The notes: generated by a model not told the origin, from the sequence alone. DNA of 64,000 nt from Dietzia psychralcaliphila (GCF_003096095.1 NZ_CP015453.1:1178001-1242000); one strand, 5' to 3'. Shown: positions 1 to 8,844, numbered from the stretch's first letter. Numbers and translations are program-made.

Positions 1-3000
1 CTCAAGGTTCGAGATGACTTCGTCGTCTACTTCTGAGTTTTCCAGACGATTGAGCAAGAGACCGACGGTGTAGCCGAGATTGTGGGTGTCTTCATTATCG
101 GGTTCGTTGGCTTGGTCGAAATCAGTGGAGAGCACCCTGATAATGAGGTCTGACGAGGGGCCAGGTGAGCCGTGACCTGCGGCAGTGGTCATCGCGCCAA
201 ACGGGCGTCCCGCGTCGAGCAAGCCCTCGCAGACTCGCTCTACGACTTCGCCGTCGACGCGGTACGGGTTCACACCTTTCCAAAAGAGCGCTTGCTGCTC
301 CGCCTCAAGCTTCGCGACGACGCCGAGTATCGCTGAAGAGGTCCGCACGGTGTTAAGTAGGACGGCTGCCTGGTCTGGACGCTTGGCCACCACTTCTTTG
401 AGCCAGGTGAAGTCCTCGGCCCGGGCAACGGCGTACCCCCAGGCGACGGCCAAGTCCGAGGCGGGATGTTCGGATGCGGTACTGGCCCCGAGCCGATCCA
501 GCACTCCGTCGACGAGGTCGAGGTCCTCGCTAATGTCAATCTCTGCGAGGGTCTTTCCGACGTACCCGGGTACCTCGACGTTGGCGGCAAACGCAGCGAC
601 CGCTTCGAAGCCGCCGGAGGCGAGAATGGCTCGGACAACTTCGGCTCGTCGATCATTGAGCGTCTTCTCGGGCTGCTCGTCGTTGCCGCCAATCTGGCGG
701 GTGTCATCGATCTCCGCGGTCCAGCTAAACAGCTCCCCCTCCTTCTTGGTTTGCAGGTCGTAGCCTCGTTCGGCAAGAAATTGGTCGATTGCGTCGATGT
801 CGGCTTCCGGCATAGCCCACGCGGCTTCCTTGTACCGGCGATGTCTGTCGGCCTCTTTGGCGATCTTGGCGAGCACTTCGGCTTGGGTGCCATCGCCGAG
901 GTCGTTCCATCGCGTGCTGAATATGTCGAGGATACGAGCCATGTCGGCCGATGAGAAACGTGTGATGAGTCCTGCCAGTCCGAGCAAGTCTTCATTCGGC
1001 ACCTTGAGCAATCGGGTGCAGATCTCAGTCAGGGTTTCCTTGTATTCCGAGGGTGATGCGCGGTGACGGGGCGTCGGCCAGTCGCGGTAACGAGGGCCTG
1101 CAGGGATGATGCCCGCGCCTCGATCTTCGACGAGACCTCGAAGAAGGTCGGTGGCGTGCTCAGGGACGGTCGCGATGACCGCGTCGATCACGTCGAGACG
1201 GTTGTTAACGTTGACAGCGCCACTGGGTCGGATGATGCTGAGGACCGAGATGAGCGATGCAGCGGGACGGTTGGCGAGAGTTCCGCCGGGATCGAGGACC
1301 GCGAGGCGGGCGAGTGTTAAAGCAACGCGAGCGACGTGCGTGGGAGAAAAGGCCAAAGTCTCGAGTGCCCAGAGGAGGGACGAGTGCGACCCCTGGCTAC
1401 CCAGGAGATCTTTCTTCTCATCGAACAGGCCCATGACTGCGGCGTTCTTGGAGCGAAGTGACGTCTCAACAGCGCGCAGGAAAGCGTCGGGTGCAGCTTC
1501 AGCTAGAAGCTGAAGCTCACTAGCGAGCGTGAGCCACCGGTCGTAGTCGGCGTCTTGAAGTAGCTCTCGAACAATCTGTGTGGCGGCCTGTTGGCCGGTG
1601 ATGGTGCCCGCCGCGGTGGTGTCGCCCGTGTGAGCGCCCAGGATGGCAGTGGTTGTGGCGACGCCGCGCCGCAGAGAGTTTGAATATCGGCGTTCTTGTC
1701 GCGTGGCGTCAAAAATGAGTTTAAGCCGGTCTTCGGCGGCGAGGCCAGTGTGGGGATTGGCTTCAATGAGCACTTCAATTGCTGTCTGCGTGAAGGTGGA
1801 GAGGCTTTCGGGAGTGATAAGAGCCCCAATCGCATCCCAAGCGTCCACGATGTCCACGAAGTCCCAGTCGTTACCGAGAATTCCAAGTGGGGCATCTTCG
1901 CCGATAGTGAGCGGAATGAGTGCCCGGGTAAGGTCGCCCCAGTTCGCTTCTCGCGTGAGCGCAAGCAGAGCTTCCCTGTCCCCCTCTTTGCTTGCATCCC
2001 ACGATCCGGCAAGAAGAGCAGGGGCGAGTAAGGAAACGGTGGATCCGGTTGCCCAAGAAGGTGTCTGGTGGCTATGTCGACTCAGACGACGACGCAACGT
2101 GCCAAGGCTTCTTCGCGACGCAAGCGCGTACTCGTGGGCCTTGTAGACGTCGATCGACGCGCTTCGCCACGCGTCCGCTCCGGCGTACGGATCGATTGGA
2201 GCTAGGCGGCCCTTGTCGTGCGCCGATCGCGCAGTTCGCGGAAGCACCACATGATGACCGACGTTGATGGCTTCGGTGACGGAGTCGGGCAGAAACAGAG
2301 GAACGAGAATGTGCCGCGTGTGGTGGTTGCTCCAGTGTCGCCATCCCGCCTCATCGGTTATGACGATAGTACGTTCGCGCAGCGCCTCTAGATGCTCAGA
2401 GGAGCGAATAGCGGCGTCGGTCTCGGCCTCCTCGCCGATCTCATTCACCGCCGATTCATTGGGGAGAGGGCCTGGCCCGAGACGTAGGGCAGCCGCGATG
2501 AAGGCGACAGCCTCGTCCGAGCTTGACGCGGCGACTACTTGGGCGTCTGCTGGTGGGCCGTCTAGGACGTCGAGCAAGTCGATGACGTCCCTTCGACGCC
2601 CTGCGGTGAGCACAGCGGCAGGGGTGGCGGGTTGGGTCTGTTTAGACCATCTTTCGAACCACGTGTCGAGGGCGATGTCGCCCAAAGAACCCTTGCCGAG
2701 GTGCTCTCGGAGCCACCCTTCTACGCCAGGAAATTGTTCGAGCCAGAGTGCGAGCTCATCCGCAGTGAGGACGAAGATATTCTTCCAGTTGTCGCCTCGT
2801 TCTTTCATGTCGGCGATCCACTTGCCGCCTCTGCTCCACTTGCGGTTCGTCACAGCGACGTAGGAGGTCTTCCGGCGAATTTCTACCGGTGTTGTCCCAG
2901 TGCGCTTCACGTAGTCACTGATTGCTTTGTTCCGCTGGCCCTGCTCGGTTCCGATTTCCCATAGCGAATCGCCGAGCGGAACGTATGGGTGGGAACTGCC

Positions 3001-3180
3001 GGAGACCGAGATAATTCCATCCAGGCCAGACAGGGCCACGCCCTCTGCGGCCGGCATTCGAATCCAATCGGGCCGCGAAGAAGCCATAATGAGGCGTCGA
3101 ACGAGGGTCGGAAGATGGCCTTCGGAGTCGCGACGTCGCGACCATTCGTCGAGGTCGCCGCTGGTAATGTGGATCCCCAT
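1..3180 (-). CDS. Very large defence-like protein, N-terminal 1060 residues (open at left edge)
   Basis: I read one uninterrupted minus-strand frame from an ATG at 3180 to base 1, with no stop, so the C-terminus lies outside the window. The start has a good ribosome site (AAGGAG, 6 nt upstream). Residues about 45-160 resemble a PD-(D/E)XK-type nuclease module: a G-L-D-G turn (D54), the motif SLWEIGT (E75), NKAISDYVKR (K85), VAVTNRKW and a closing LALWLEQFPGVEGWL. Residues about 212-315 look like an NTPase core that lacks a P-loop (AQVVAASSSDEAVAFIAAAL, then TIVITDEAGW and HHVVLPR). The rest is mainly helical. Codon use is AT-richer than in the neighbours, suggesting transfer. Similar N-termini occur in large uncharacterised proteins of defence islands, but I cannot name a family. 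Function is inferred; the open frame is observed. Confidence 0.85.
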   Translation of the reverse strand, partial: MGIHITSGDLDEWSRRRDSEGHLPTLVRRLIMASSRPDWIRMPAAEGVALSGLDGIISVSGSSHPYVPLGDSLWEIGTEQGQRNKAISDYVKRTGTTPVEIRRKTSYVAVTNRKWSRGGKWIADMKERGDNWKNIFVLTADELALWLEQFPGVEGWLREHLGKGSLGDIALDTWFERWSKQTQPATPAAVLTAGRRRDVIDLLDVLDGPPADAQVVAASSSDEAVAFIAAALRLGPGPLPNESAVNEIGEEAETDAAIRSSEHLEALRERTIVITDEAGWRHWSNHHTRHILVPLFLPDSVTEAINVGHHVVLPRTARSAHDKGRLAPIDPYAGADAWRSASIDVYKAHEYALASRRSLGTLRRRLSRHSHQTPSWATGSTVSLLAPALLAGSWDASKEGDREALLALTREANWGDLTRALIPLTIGEDAPLGILGNDWDFVDIVDAWDAIGALITPESLSTFTQTAIEVLIEANPHTGLAAEDRLKLIFDATRQERRYSNSLRRGVATTTAILGAHTGDTTAAGTITGQQAATQIVRELLQDADYDRWLTLASELQLLAEAAPDAFLRAVETSLRSKNAAVMGLFDEKKDLLGSQGSHSSLLWALETLAFSPTHVARVALTLARLAVLDPGGTLANRPAASLISVLSIIRPSGAVNVNNRLDVIDAVIATVPEHATDLLRGLVEDRGAGIIPAGPRYRDWPTPRHRASPSEYKETLTEICTRLLKVPNEDLLGLAGLITRFSSADMARILDIFSTRWNDLGDGTQAEVLAKIAKEADRHRRYKEAAWAMPEADIDAIDQFLAERGYDLQTKKEGELFSWTAEIDDTRQIGGNDEQPEKTLNDRRAEVVRAILASGGFEAVAAFAANVEVPGYVGKTLAEIDISEDLDLVDGVLDRLGASTASEHPASDLAVAWGYAVARAEDFTWLKEVVAKRPDQAAVLLNTVRTSSAILGVVAKLEAEQQALFWKGVNPYRVDGEVVERVCEGLLDAGRPFGAMTTAAGHGSPGPSSDLIIRVLSTDFDQANEPDNEDTHNLGYTVGLLLNRLENSEVDDEVISNLE

Positions 3181-3271
3181 TCGAAACTCCTTCTGGAGTT
3201 GCGCGCCACTCCCGCTTGTTAGAAAACTGTGCTCTGATTCCATCAACCGCGGACCCGTCACCTGAGCGTTC

Positions 3272-3284
3272 AGCATACTATGCT
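3272..3284. promoter_or_regulatory. Palindrome in the promoter of the large edge gene
   Basis: AGCATACTATGCT is a perfect 6+1+6 palindrome about 90 bases upstream of the ATG at 3180. On the minus strand it contains TAGTAT, a possible -10 element, so a repressor bound here could block transcription. No regulator gene lies next to it. Confidence 0.45.
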
Positions 3285-3550
3285 CGGTCTGGGGTTGGAC
3301 TTGCATTCGATAGTTTCGGAGCTCGACTAGTTCTCCGTATTCTGGCCCGCTCGGGAATTTGGCGCTTCCCCTAAGCGCCGACATGATTCGCCGTTACCAG
3401 AACTGATCGCTGTCCTCGAAACGAATGGTCGAAGAAGTATGCACGCGTCACAACCGTAGCGCAGCAGAGCGCGGGCGGATTCGGAGACCTTTTCAAAGGC
3501 TAAGGGAACGACCGCTACTGCAGGAACTATTGCATGGCGGGAAACGAGAA

Positions 3551-3587
3551 CGGCGGGCGACCCGCACAATGTGCACGTCACCCGCCG
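3551..3587 (-). terminator. Probable terminator downstream of tRNA-His
   Basis: An inverted repeat with outer arms CGGCGGG and CCCGCCG, extended inward by GAC/GTC and CAC/GTG, forms a long hairpin just past the 3' end of the tRNA. On the minus strand it is followed by a T-rich stretch (TTCTCGTTTC), which fits an intrinsic terminator. Confidence 0.6.
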
Positions 3588-3594
3588 TTTCCGG

Positions 3595-3671
3595 TGGGGT
3601 GGCTGACGGGACTCGAACCCGCGACAGCCAGGATCACAACCTGGTGCTCTACCAACTGAACTACAGCCACC
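3595..3671 (-). tRNA. tRNA-His (GUG)
   Basis: The minus strand folds as a cloverleaf with acceptor arms GTGGCTG and CAGCCAC, the T-loop GGTTCGAGTCC and anticodon GTG. The extra G at position -1 opposite C73, a hallmark of tRNA-His, is present at 3671. CCA is encoded (3595-3597). It lies downstream of orn, as in M. tuberculosis, and is the likely attachment side of the island to its left. Confidence 0.95.
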
Positions 3672-3779
3672 ATCGCCGTCCTCGCGAACGGCGTTGATGA
3701 TGCTACCCGGTCGGTGCGCCGGTCAGGAAATCGCCAGGTACCTTCGCCGGCCGGGCCTGGGCAGCGGCGCGTGGGTCCG

Positions 3780-4448
3780 TCAGTCCACCGCGGGCAGGGC
3801 GCCGGCGGCCGCGCGCACCTCGTCCGTGGTGGGGCCGGGCTGCGGCACGAACGCCGTGGCGCGGTAGTACTTCAGCTCGCGGATCGACTCCTTGATGTCC
3901 GCCAGGGCGCGGTGGGACATGCCCTTCTCGGGTTGGCCGAAGTAGATGCGCGGGTACCAGCGGCGGCACAGCTCCTTGATCGAGCTCACGTCGATCATCC
4001 GGTAGTGCAAGTAGGAGTTGAGCTCGGGCATGTCGCGGGCGAGGAACCCGCGGTCGGTGCCGATCGAGTTGCCGGCCAGGGGAGCGGTCCCGCCCACCGG
4101 GACCCAGGCGCGGATGTAGTCCAGGACCTCCTTCTCGGCCTCCGCCACTGTCACGGCGGAGGCACGGATCTCCTCGGTCAGGCCCGACGAGGAGTGCATG
4201 TCCCGCACCACCGGGAGCATCGCGGCCAGCTTGGCGTCGGAGGCGTGGATGACGATGTCCACGCCATCGCCCAGGACGTTGAGTTCGGAGTCGGTGACCA
4301 GGGCCGCGATCTCCACCAGCGCGTCGTTCGAGGTGTCGAGGCCGGTCATCTCGCAGTCGATCCAGACAATCCGGTCGTTCTTGGATTCCTGGTGGGGCGT
4401 CGGGGTGGACGTCGAGGTAGGGGTGGGAGCGGGGCTCGGCTCTGGCAT
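3780..4448 (-). CDS. orn: Oligoribonuclease (DEDDh 3'-5' exonuclease)
   Basis: This 222-residue protein degrades 2-5 nt RNAs and linear cyclic-dinucleotide products (pGpG) to mononucleotides in the cytoplasm. The DEDDh residues are visible: [10 protein letters not shown] gives D and E of motif I, and [11 protein letters not shown] supplies the closing His and Asp. The first 30 residues are a Ser/Pro/Thr-rich tail before the conserved [10 protein letters not shown] chose the ATG at 4448; an upstream TTG at 4469 would add seven residues and has no better support. The gene lies directly upstream of tRNA-His and near cmrA, matching the mycobacterial order. Confidence 0.95.
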   Translation of the reverse strand: MPEPSPAPTPTSTSTPTPHQESKNDRIVWIDCEMTGLDTSNDALVEIAALVTDSELNVLGDGVDIVIHASDAKLAAMLPVVRDMHSSSGLTEEIRASAVTVAEAEKEVLDYIRAWVPVGGTAPLAGNSIGTDRGFLARDMPELNSYLHYRMIDVSSIKELCRRWYPRIYFGQPEKGMSHRALADIKESIRELKYYRATAFVPQPGPTTDEVRAAAGALPAVD

Positions 4449-4499
4449 CGTTCGACTATATCGCCGCAAGAACGGCGGGTAGGCCCCGGAGGATCAGGC

Positions 4500-5192
4500 T
4501 CAGCCCTGCCGCACCCTGCTGGGCTCGGCGGCGGACCGGCGTCCGACCGGTGACGGTCCGGTCGTGTCGCGGCCAGCAGAGGCCGCGGTAATCGCCGCGT
4601 AGACGGCCGCGGCCGCAAAGACGAGCCCGTAGGCCATCCGGCCGGCGGGCGGGAGGAAGAATTGCGGCAGGAACAGCGCCGCGACCACCGCGAGCGGGAG
4701 GAGGGCACCGGCCGCTCGGCCCGGTCGATGTGCCCGACGCCATGAGATCGCCGCCGCGATCCCGGCCACTGCCAGTGTGATGAGTCCCACCGCGAAGAGG
4801 GCCACAGCAGCGGGGTTGTCACGAACAGCGGCCACGAGGTCGAGCACGTCGGGGTCGCCGGCCAGGGCCCGGGCCCCGATCTCGTGCAGCGCGAACGTCT
4901 CCGCGCCGTAGTACGGCAGGACGAGCGCGACGCCCACGGGTCCCGTCCACCGGAGTGGCCCCGAGGTCTGCAGCGACCAGAATGCGGCCAGGGACACGAG
5001 CGCGGCCGCTCCCGCGAGGTGGGAGGCGATCCACAGGGTCGAGGAGAACGCCTCAGCCGCGGCGAGGGTCTCCCCGCCGTCGGCGTCACCGTAGGGGCGT
5101 AGCACCAGGTACCCGGCAATGAGGACACCGGCGGCGGCGACGAGGACGGCCGATGACCGGCGAGATACAGGGGTGGGTTTCGGATCAGACAT
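4500..5192 (-). CDS. Multi-pass membrane protein, unknown function
   Basis: This 230-residue protein begins at the ATG at 5192, which has an excellent ribosome site (GGAGG, 4 nt upstream). About six hydrophobic segments are visible, for example SSAVLVAAAGVLIAGYLVL, then LAGAAALVSLAAFW, AVALFAVGLITLAVAGIAAA and AAGALLPLAVVAALFLPQFF. I recognise no catalytic motif. It is transcribed divergently from a TetR regulator, and the 115-bp gap holds two copies of one palindrome, so it is probably that regulator's target. It may be an efflux or stress membrane protein, but no substrate can be named. Confidence 0.75.
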   Translation of the reverse strand: MSDPKPTPVSRRSSAVLVAAAGVLIAGYLVLRPYGDADGGETLAAAEAFSSTLWIASHLAGAAALVSLAAFWSLQTSGPLRWTGPVGVALVLPYYGAETFALHEIGARALAGDPDVLDLVAAVRDNPAAVALFAVGLITLAVAGIAAAISWRRAHRPGRAAGALLPLAVVAALFLPQFFLPPAGRMAYGLVFAAAAVYAAITAASAGRDTTGPSPVGRRSAAEPSRVRQG

Positions 5193-5211
5193 CGGACCTC
5201 CAGCGGCAATA

Positions 5212-5226
5212 GAGAGCACTGCTCTC
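5212..5226. promoter_or_regulatory. TetR operator 1 (AGAGCN3GCTCT)
   Basis: GAGAGCACTGCTCTC is a perfect 7+1+7 palindrome, 20 bp upstream of the membrane-protein ATG. Its core AGAGC-N3-GCTCT recurs at 5272-5284. It probably represses the leftward gene. Confidence 0.7.
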
Positions 5227-5271
5227 GTTATGGGTCGACGCTCAAAGTAGGCCCGGTCCGGTCGCAATGCA

Positions 5272-5284
5272 AGAGCGCCGCTCT
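5272..5284. promoter_or_regulatory. TetR operator 2 (AGAGCN3GCTCT)
   Basis: AGAGCGCCGCTCT repeats the same 13-bp consensus as operator 1, 24 bp before the TetR start codon. This position fits autoregulation of the TetR gene. Confidence 0.7.
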
Positions 5285-5307
5285 CGGTTTTCTGGAACAC
5301 TCGCGGC

Positions 5308-6375
5308 ATGGGCAAACGAGACGAGGCCAGGGCGCAGACCGTCGACCGGATCCTCGCCGCCGCGCGGGAGGAGATCGCGAGGGTCGGCGGGGTGGGTTTG
5401 TCGATGCGCTCGGTCGCCCGCGAGGTCGGGATGGTCTCCTCCGCGATCTACCGCTACTTCCCGTCCAGGGAGGACCTGCTCACCGCGATGATCCTCGAGA
5501 GCTACCGCGACCTGGCCGGCGCTCTCCACGCGGCTGAGGCCGATGCCGATATCGCGGACGACGACGGTGACGCCGCGGCCGTAAATCCCGACGCCCTTTC
5601 CGACGCCGAACTGTGGAGCCGTCTCGCGGAAGCCCTCCGCGGTTGGGGCCTGCGAGCACCGCACGAATTTCAGCTCATCTACGGCACTCCGATCCCCGGG
5701 TATGTGGCACCGCCCGAGACCATCCCGGCCGCCGGTGAAGTAGCCGCCCCGTTCCTCGGTTGTCTGCGGTCCCGGCACGTTCCCGGTTTCGAATCAGCCG
5801 GCGCCGGCATGAGTGCCTTCGCGAACGACTCTCGCGTCACCCCGTCGACGGCGGCCGCAGTGGTCGCGGCGATCTCGGAGCTCATTGGCTTCGTAGGACA
5901 CGAACTGGCCGGGCACTTTGTCGGCCTGGCCGATCCTGCCGACGACCTCTTCCGGGCGGTGGTCGCACGCCAGGTGAGAGATCTCGGGTTGGGATCTGCA
6001 GCGGATGACGATGAACTCTTGTGGAACTCGATCTTCGGCCAGGCGTTCGCGCGGCATTTCGCCCTCCACCCCGCACCGGGGATGGAGATGGCGCACCCAG
6101 ACGACTCGCCCTATCGGGTGGACGAGCTCACCATGATGGACGGCGCGGTGACCCTGGTCTGGTCATATCCGGAGATTCGTTCCGAACGGGGCGGGCCGGT
6201 TCGGGTGGGGAGGCACTGGAACCTCCGGGAGTTGCGGCGAGGTTTCTCGCCTTCCGACCCCGAAGACGTCGCAGGCGCGGTGATTGATGAGGACTTCCTG
6301 CCGCTGGCACTGCCGTCGGAGGACCGGGAGGGGCCAGACGGGATCCGCTGGCTCGGCCAGCCACCGCCCGCATGA
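5308..6375 (+). CDS. TetR-family regulator with an extra C-terminal domain
   Basis: The protein has 355 residues, against about 190-230 for the family. Residues about 8-60 form the TetR helix-turn-helix (SMRSVAREVGMVSSAIYRYF). Residues 70-230 form a ligand domain, where the stretch ELWSRLAEALRGWGLRAPHEF resembles the WHG-type C-terminal domain. A further 125 residues follow (from DELLWNSIFGQAFARHF to the end), with a YRVDELTMMDGAVTLVW segment, and I recognise no family there. The frame is continuous with uniform codon use, so I see a true fusion rather than a frameshift. Two AGAGCN3GCTCT palindromes precede it, and it is divergent from the membrane protein it presumably controls. Confidence 0.85.
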   Translation: MGKRDEARAQTVDRILAAAREEIARVGGVGLSMRSVAREVGMVSSAIYRYFPSREDLLTAMILESYRDLAGALHAAEADADIADDDGDAAAVNPDALSDAELWSRLAEALRGWGLRAPHEFQLIYGTPIPGYVAPPETIPAAGEVAAPFLGCLRSRHVPGFESAGAGMSAFANDSRVTPSTAAAVVAAISELIGFVGHELAGHFVGLADPADDLFRAVVARQVRDLGLGSAADDDELLWNSIFGQAFARHFALHPAPGMEMAHPDDSPYRVDELTMMDGAVTLVWSYPEIRSERGGPVRVGRHWNLRELRRGFSPSDPEDVAGAVIDEDFLPLALPSEDREGPDGIRWLGQPPPA

Positions 6376-6416
6376 GAGGAGGGCCGGATATCACCCGCCT
6401 GACCGAACCCGGCGGA

Positions 6417-7238
6417 TCAGCCCTCTGCCTGCCCCTCGCCGAGCTTGGCGTAGAACCGCCCCACAATCGGGGCCATGACCCTGCGCGGGGTGTAGTTGCC
6501 CGCCACGGACATGGCCTGGCCCAGCGGCCCCGGGACCACGCGCATCTTGTTGCGCGCCAGCGCGTCCAGCGAGACCCGGGCGGTGTACGTGGTGTCCACC
6601 CAGAAGCGGTCGGGGACCAGGCGGTCGACGAAGGTCTTGTCCTCCTCGACGATCTCCTCGATGCGCACCGGGCCGGGCGCGAGCAGCGTCACGTTGACCC
6701 CGGAGTCCTTGAGCTCGCCTCGCAGCGACTCGGAGAAGGTGTTGAGGAACGCCTTGGTGGCGGCGTAGGTGGCGTTGTTGGGGATCGGCATGTTGCCGGC
6801 CGCCGAGCCGACGTTGAGGATCGCACCCGTGCGCCGGGAGACCATCCCGGGCAGTACGGCCAGCACGAGGTCGTGGCACGCCACGGCGTTGACCTGCACC
6901 TGGCTCTTCTCGTAGTGGGGATCGAGCGCGGCGACCGGGCCGAACGTCGCGATCCCGGCGTTGTTGCACAGGATCGAGATCTCACGGCCCGCCAGCTCCT
7001 CCAGCAGCGGCGCCCGCTTCTCCGGATCGGACAGATCGCAGGCCCGGACCTCGACTGTCACCCGGAACTGGCTCTCCAGCCGCTCCTTGAGCTCCTGCAG
7101 CACCTCGCCGCGCCGTGCCACCACGATCAGCGAGTGACCGCGGCGGGCCAACTCGGCGGCCAGCGCCATGCCGATCCCGGAGGAGGCGCCGGTGACGACA
7201 GCACGATTCGTCGCGGTGGGCAGGGGAAGCGGCATCAT
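6417..7238 (-). CDS. cmrA: CmrA-like mycolate reductase (SDR)
   Basis: This 273-residue short-chain dehydrogenase matches the mycobacterial CmrA (Rv2509) that reduces the mycolate precursor beta-ketoester in cell-envelope synthesis. Visible motifs are TGASSGIG (cofactor loop), NNAGIATFG, NVGSAAGNMPIPNN (catalytic Ser) and YAATKAF (Tyr and Lys). The C-terminal MRVVPGPLGQAMSVA and RVMAPIVGRFYAKLG also recall the mycobacterial protein. I start at the ATG at 7238 (7235 is an adjacent in-frame ATG); longer upstream frames encode non-conserved sequence. Its closeness to orn supports the assignment and implies that the host makes mycolic acids. Confidence 0.9.
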   Translation of the reverse strand: MMPLPLPTATNRAVVTGASSGIGMALAAELARRGHSLIVVARRGEVLQELKERLESQFRVTVEVRACDLSDPEKRAPLLEELAGREISILCNNAGIATFGPVAALDPHYEKSQVQVNAVACHDLVLAVLPGMVSRRTGAILNVGSAAGNMPIPNNATYAATKAFLNTFSESLRGELKDSGVNVTLLAPGPVRIEEIVEEDKTFVDRLVPDRFWVDTTYTARVSLDALARNKMRVVPGPLGQAMSVAGNYTPRRVMAPIVGRFYAKLGEGQAEG

Positions 7239-7443
7239 GCGTCCTCGGGTCAGGTGGTCAGGGCCGAGGGTGAGCGTACCGGCGAGGGTGGTGAACGGGG
7301 GAGTCGGTGACGACGACGAGCGCGACCCCCGGCGACAGTGTGTCCCCGCGCCCGGGCGCATCAAGGGCACCGGCCAGGTAGGTCCGGTGGATCAGCTTCA
7401 TCTCGGGACCTCCGGCGAGCCACCAGGCATTAGGTTCTAGGGC

Positions 7444-8835
7444 GTGAGCAGCACCGGGACACCGCCCCCTCCAGAGACCGCTATCTCGTCGTCGTCATCG
7501 TCGCCCGATCCCCGTCCCGCCTCCCGCGGCCAGGTCTTCTCCTGGGCGATGTGGGACTGGGGTTCGGCGGCGTTCAACGCGGTGATCGTCACCTTCGTCT
7601 TCTCCGTCTATCTCACCGACTCGGTGGGGTCTGATCTCGATGGTCCGTTTTCGGCCGCCACCTGGCTGTCGATCTCGATCGCGCTGGCCGGGCTGGTGAT
7701 CGCGCTGACCGCGCCGGTGATGGGCCAGCGCGCGGACCGAGGTGGGCGCCGTCGGCGGTCGCTGGCGATCTGGACCTACCTCACGGTGGCGCTGACCGCC
7801 CTGATGTTCCTTGTCGACTCGGACGCCCCCTACCCGTGGTTCTTCGTCGGACTACTGCTGCTCGCGCTGGGGTCCATCACGTTCGAGTTCGCCGAGGTCT
7901 CGTACTTCGCGATGCTGCGGCAGGTCTCCACCCCGGCCACCGTGGGGCGGGTCTCCGGCTTCGGGTGGGCGATGGGCTACTTCGGCGGGATCTTCCTGCT
8001 GCTCACCGCGTTCCTAGGCTTCATCTCCGGGGACGGCGACGAGCGGGGGATGCTGGGGATCTCCACCGACGGAGGCTTCAACGTGCGGCTGGTGTGCCTG
8101 GTGGCCGCGGTGTGGTTCGCCCTGTTCGCGCTGCCAGTGCTGAGGTCCGTGCCGGAGAACCGGCCCCGGGGGAAGAAGGGCGACGACGACGAGGCGGGCT
8201 TCCTCGAGTCCTACCGCATCCTCTGGCGGGACCTCAAGGCCCTGTGGCGCCGGGACCCGCGGACCGTCAAATTTCTGCTGGCCAGTGCGATCTTCCGCGA
8301 CGGGCTGGCGGGGGTGTTCACCTTCGGGGCGATCCTGGCGGTCACGGTGTACGGACTCGCACCGGGTGACGTGCTGCTGTTCGGGGTGGCGGCCAACGTG
8401 GTGGCGGCCCTGGGCGCGGCCGTGGCGGGAGTCGTGGACGACCGGGTGGGGCCCAAGGCGGTGATCATCGGCTCGCTCACGGCGATGCTCGGCACCATGA
8501 CCGTCCTGCTGTTCGTCGACGGCACCGCCATGTTCTGGGTCTTCGGGCTGCTCATGTGCCTGTTCGTGGGCCCGGCGCAGTCGGCGTCGCGGTCGTTCCT
8601 GGCGCGGTTGGCCCCGCCGGGCAGCGACGGCCAGATGTTCGGCCTCTACGCCACCACGGGACGTGCGGTCTCGTTCCTCGCGCCGGCGTTGTTCGGGCTG
8701 TTCACGTGGGGTTTCGGCACCGACCGCGCGGGCATCGCCGGGATCGCTCTCGTCCTGCTCGTGGGCGTGCTCCTGCTGCTGCCCGTGCGGACCCCGACCC
8801 GCGCCGAGGCCTCCGGCGTCTGGGTGCGCGACTGA
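7444..8835 (+). CDS. UMF1/Atg22-type major facilitator transporter
   Basis: This 463-residue, roughly 12-helix membrane protein belongs to the major facilitator superfamily. The N-terminus has WAMWDWGSAAFNAVIVTFVFSVYLTDSVG, typical of the UMF1 branch, and the loop after helix 2 reads GQRADRGGRRRR. A charged central loop (NRPRGKKGDDDE) separates the two six-helix halves. The start is a GTG at 7444, followed by a Ser/Pro-rich tail. It is divergent from cmrA, which matches the position of an Rv2508c-like membrane protein in mycobacteria. The substrate is unknown. Confidence 0.85.
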   Translation: MSSTGTPPPPETAISSSSSSPDPRPASRGQVFSWAMWDWGSAAFNAVIVTFVFSVYLTDSVGSDLDGPFSAATWLSISIALAGLVIALTAPVMGQRADRGGRRRRSLAIWTYLTVALTALMFLVDSDAPYPWFFVGLLLLALGSITFEFAEVSYFAMLRQVSTPATVGRVSGFGWAMGYFGGIFLLLTAFLGFISGDGDERGMLGISTDGGFNVRLVCLVAAVWFALFALPVLRSVPENRPRGKKGDDDEAGFLESYRILWRDLKALWRRDPRTVKFLLASAIFRDGLAGVFTFGAILAVTVYGLAPGDVLLFGVAANVVAALGAAVAGVVDDRVGPKAVIIGSLTAMLGTMTVLLFVDGTAMFWVFGLLMCLFVGPAQSASRSFLARLAPPGSDGQMFGLYATTGRAVSFLAPALFGLFTWGFGTDRAGIAGIALVLLVGVLLLLPVRTPTRAEASGVWVRD

Positions 8836-8844
8836 ACCGCTGGG

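Larger units (their letters stand above)
3181..3594. other. Intergenic stretch between island gene and tRNA-His
   Basis: No convincing gene is present; short open frames here have no ribosome site or family resemblance. The stretch holds the palindrome at 3272-3284, a perfect 7-bp hairpin with a 5-nt loop at 3361-3379 (GGCGCTT/AAGCGCC), and the terminator-like hairpin at 3551-3587. Base composition is AT-richer than the core genes to the right. Confidence 0.5.

Noticed and set aside
3327-3581. An 84-codon minus-strand frame upstream of the large edge gene
   Set aside because: It has no ribosome site, overlaps the terminator hairpin after tRNA-His and shows no recognisable domain.
5308-6375. 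Frameshift fusing TetR to a second gene
   Set aside because: Codon use is uniform, no start or ribosome site is seen near the junction, and the frame is continuous, so a natural fusion is the simpler reading.
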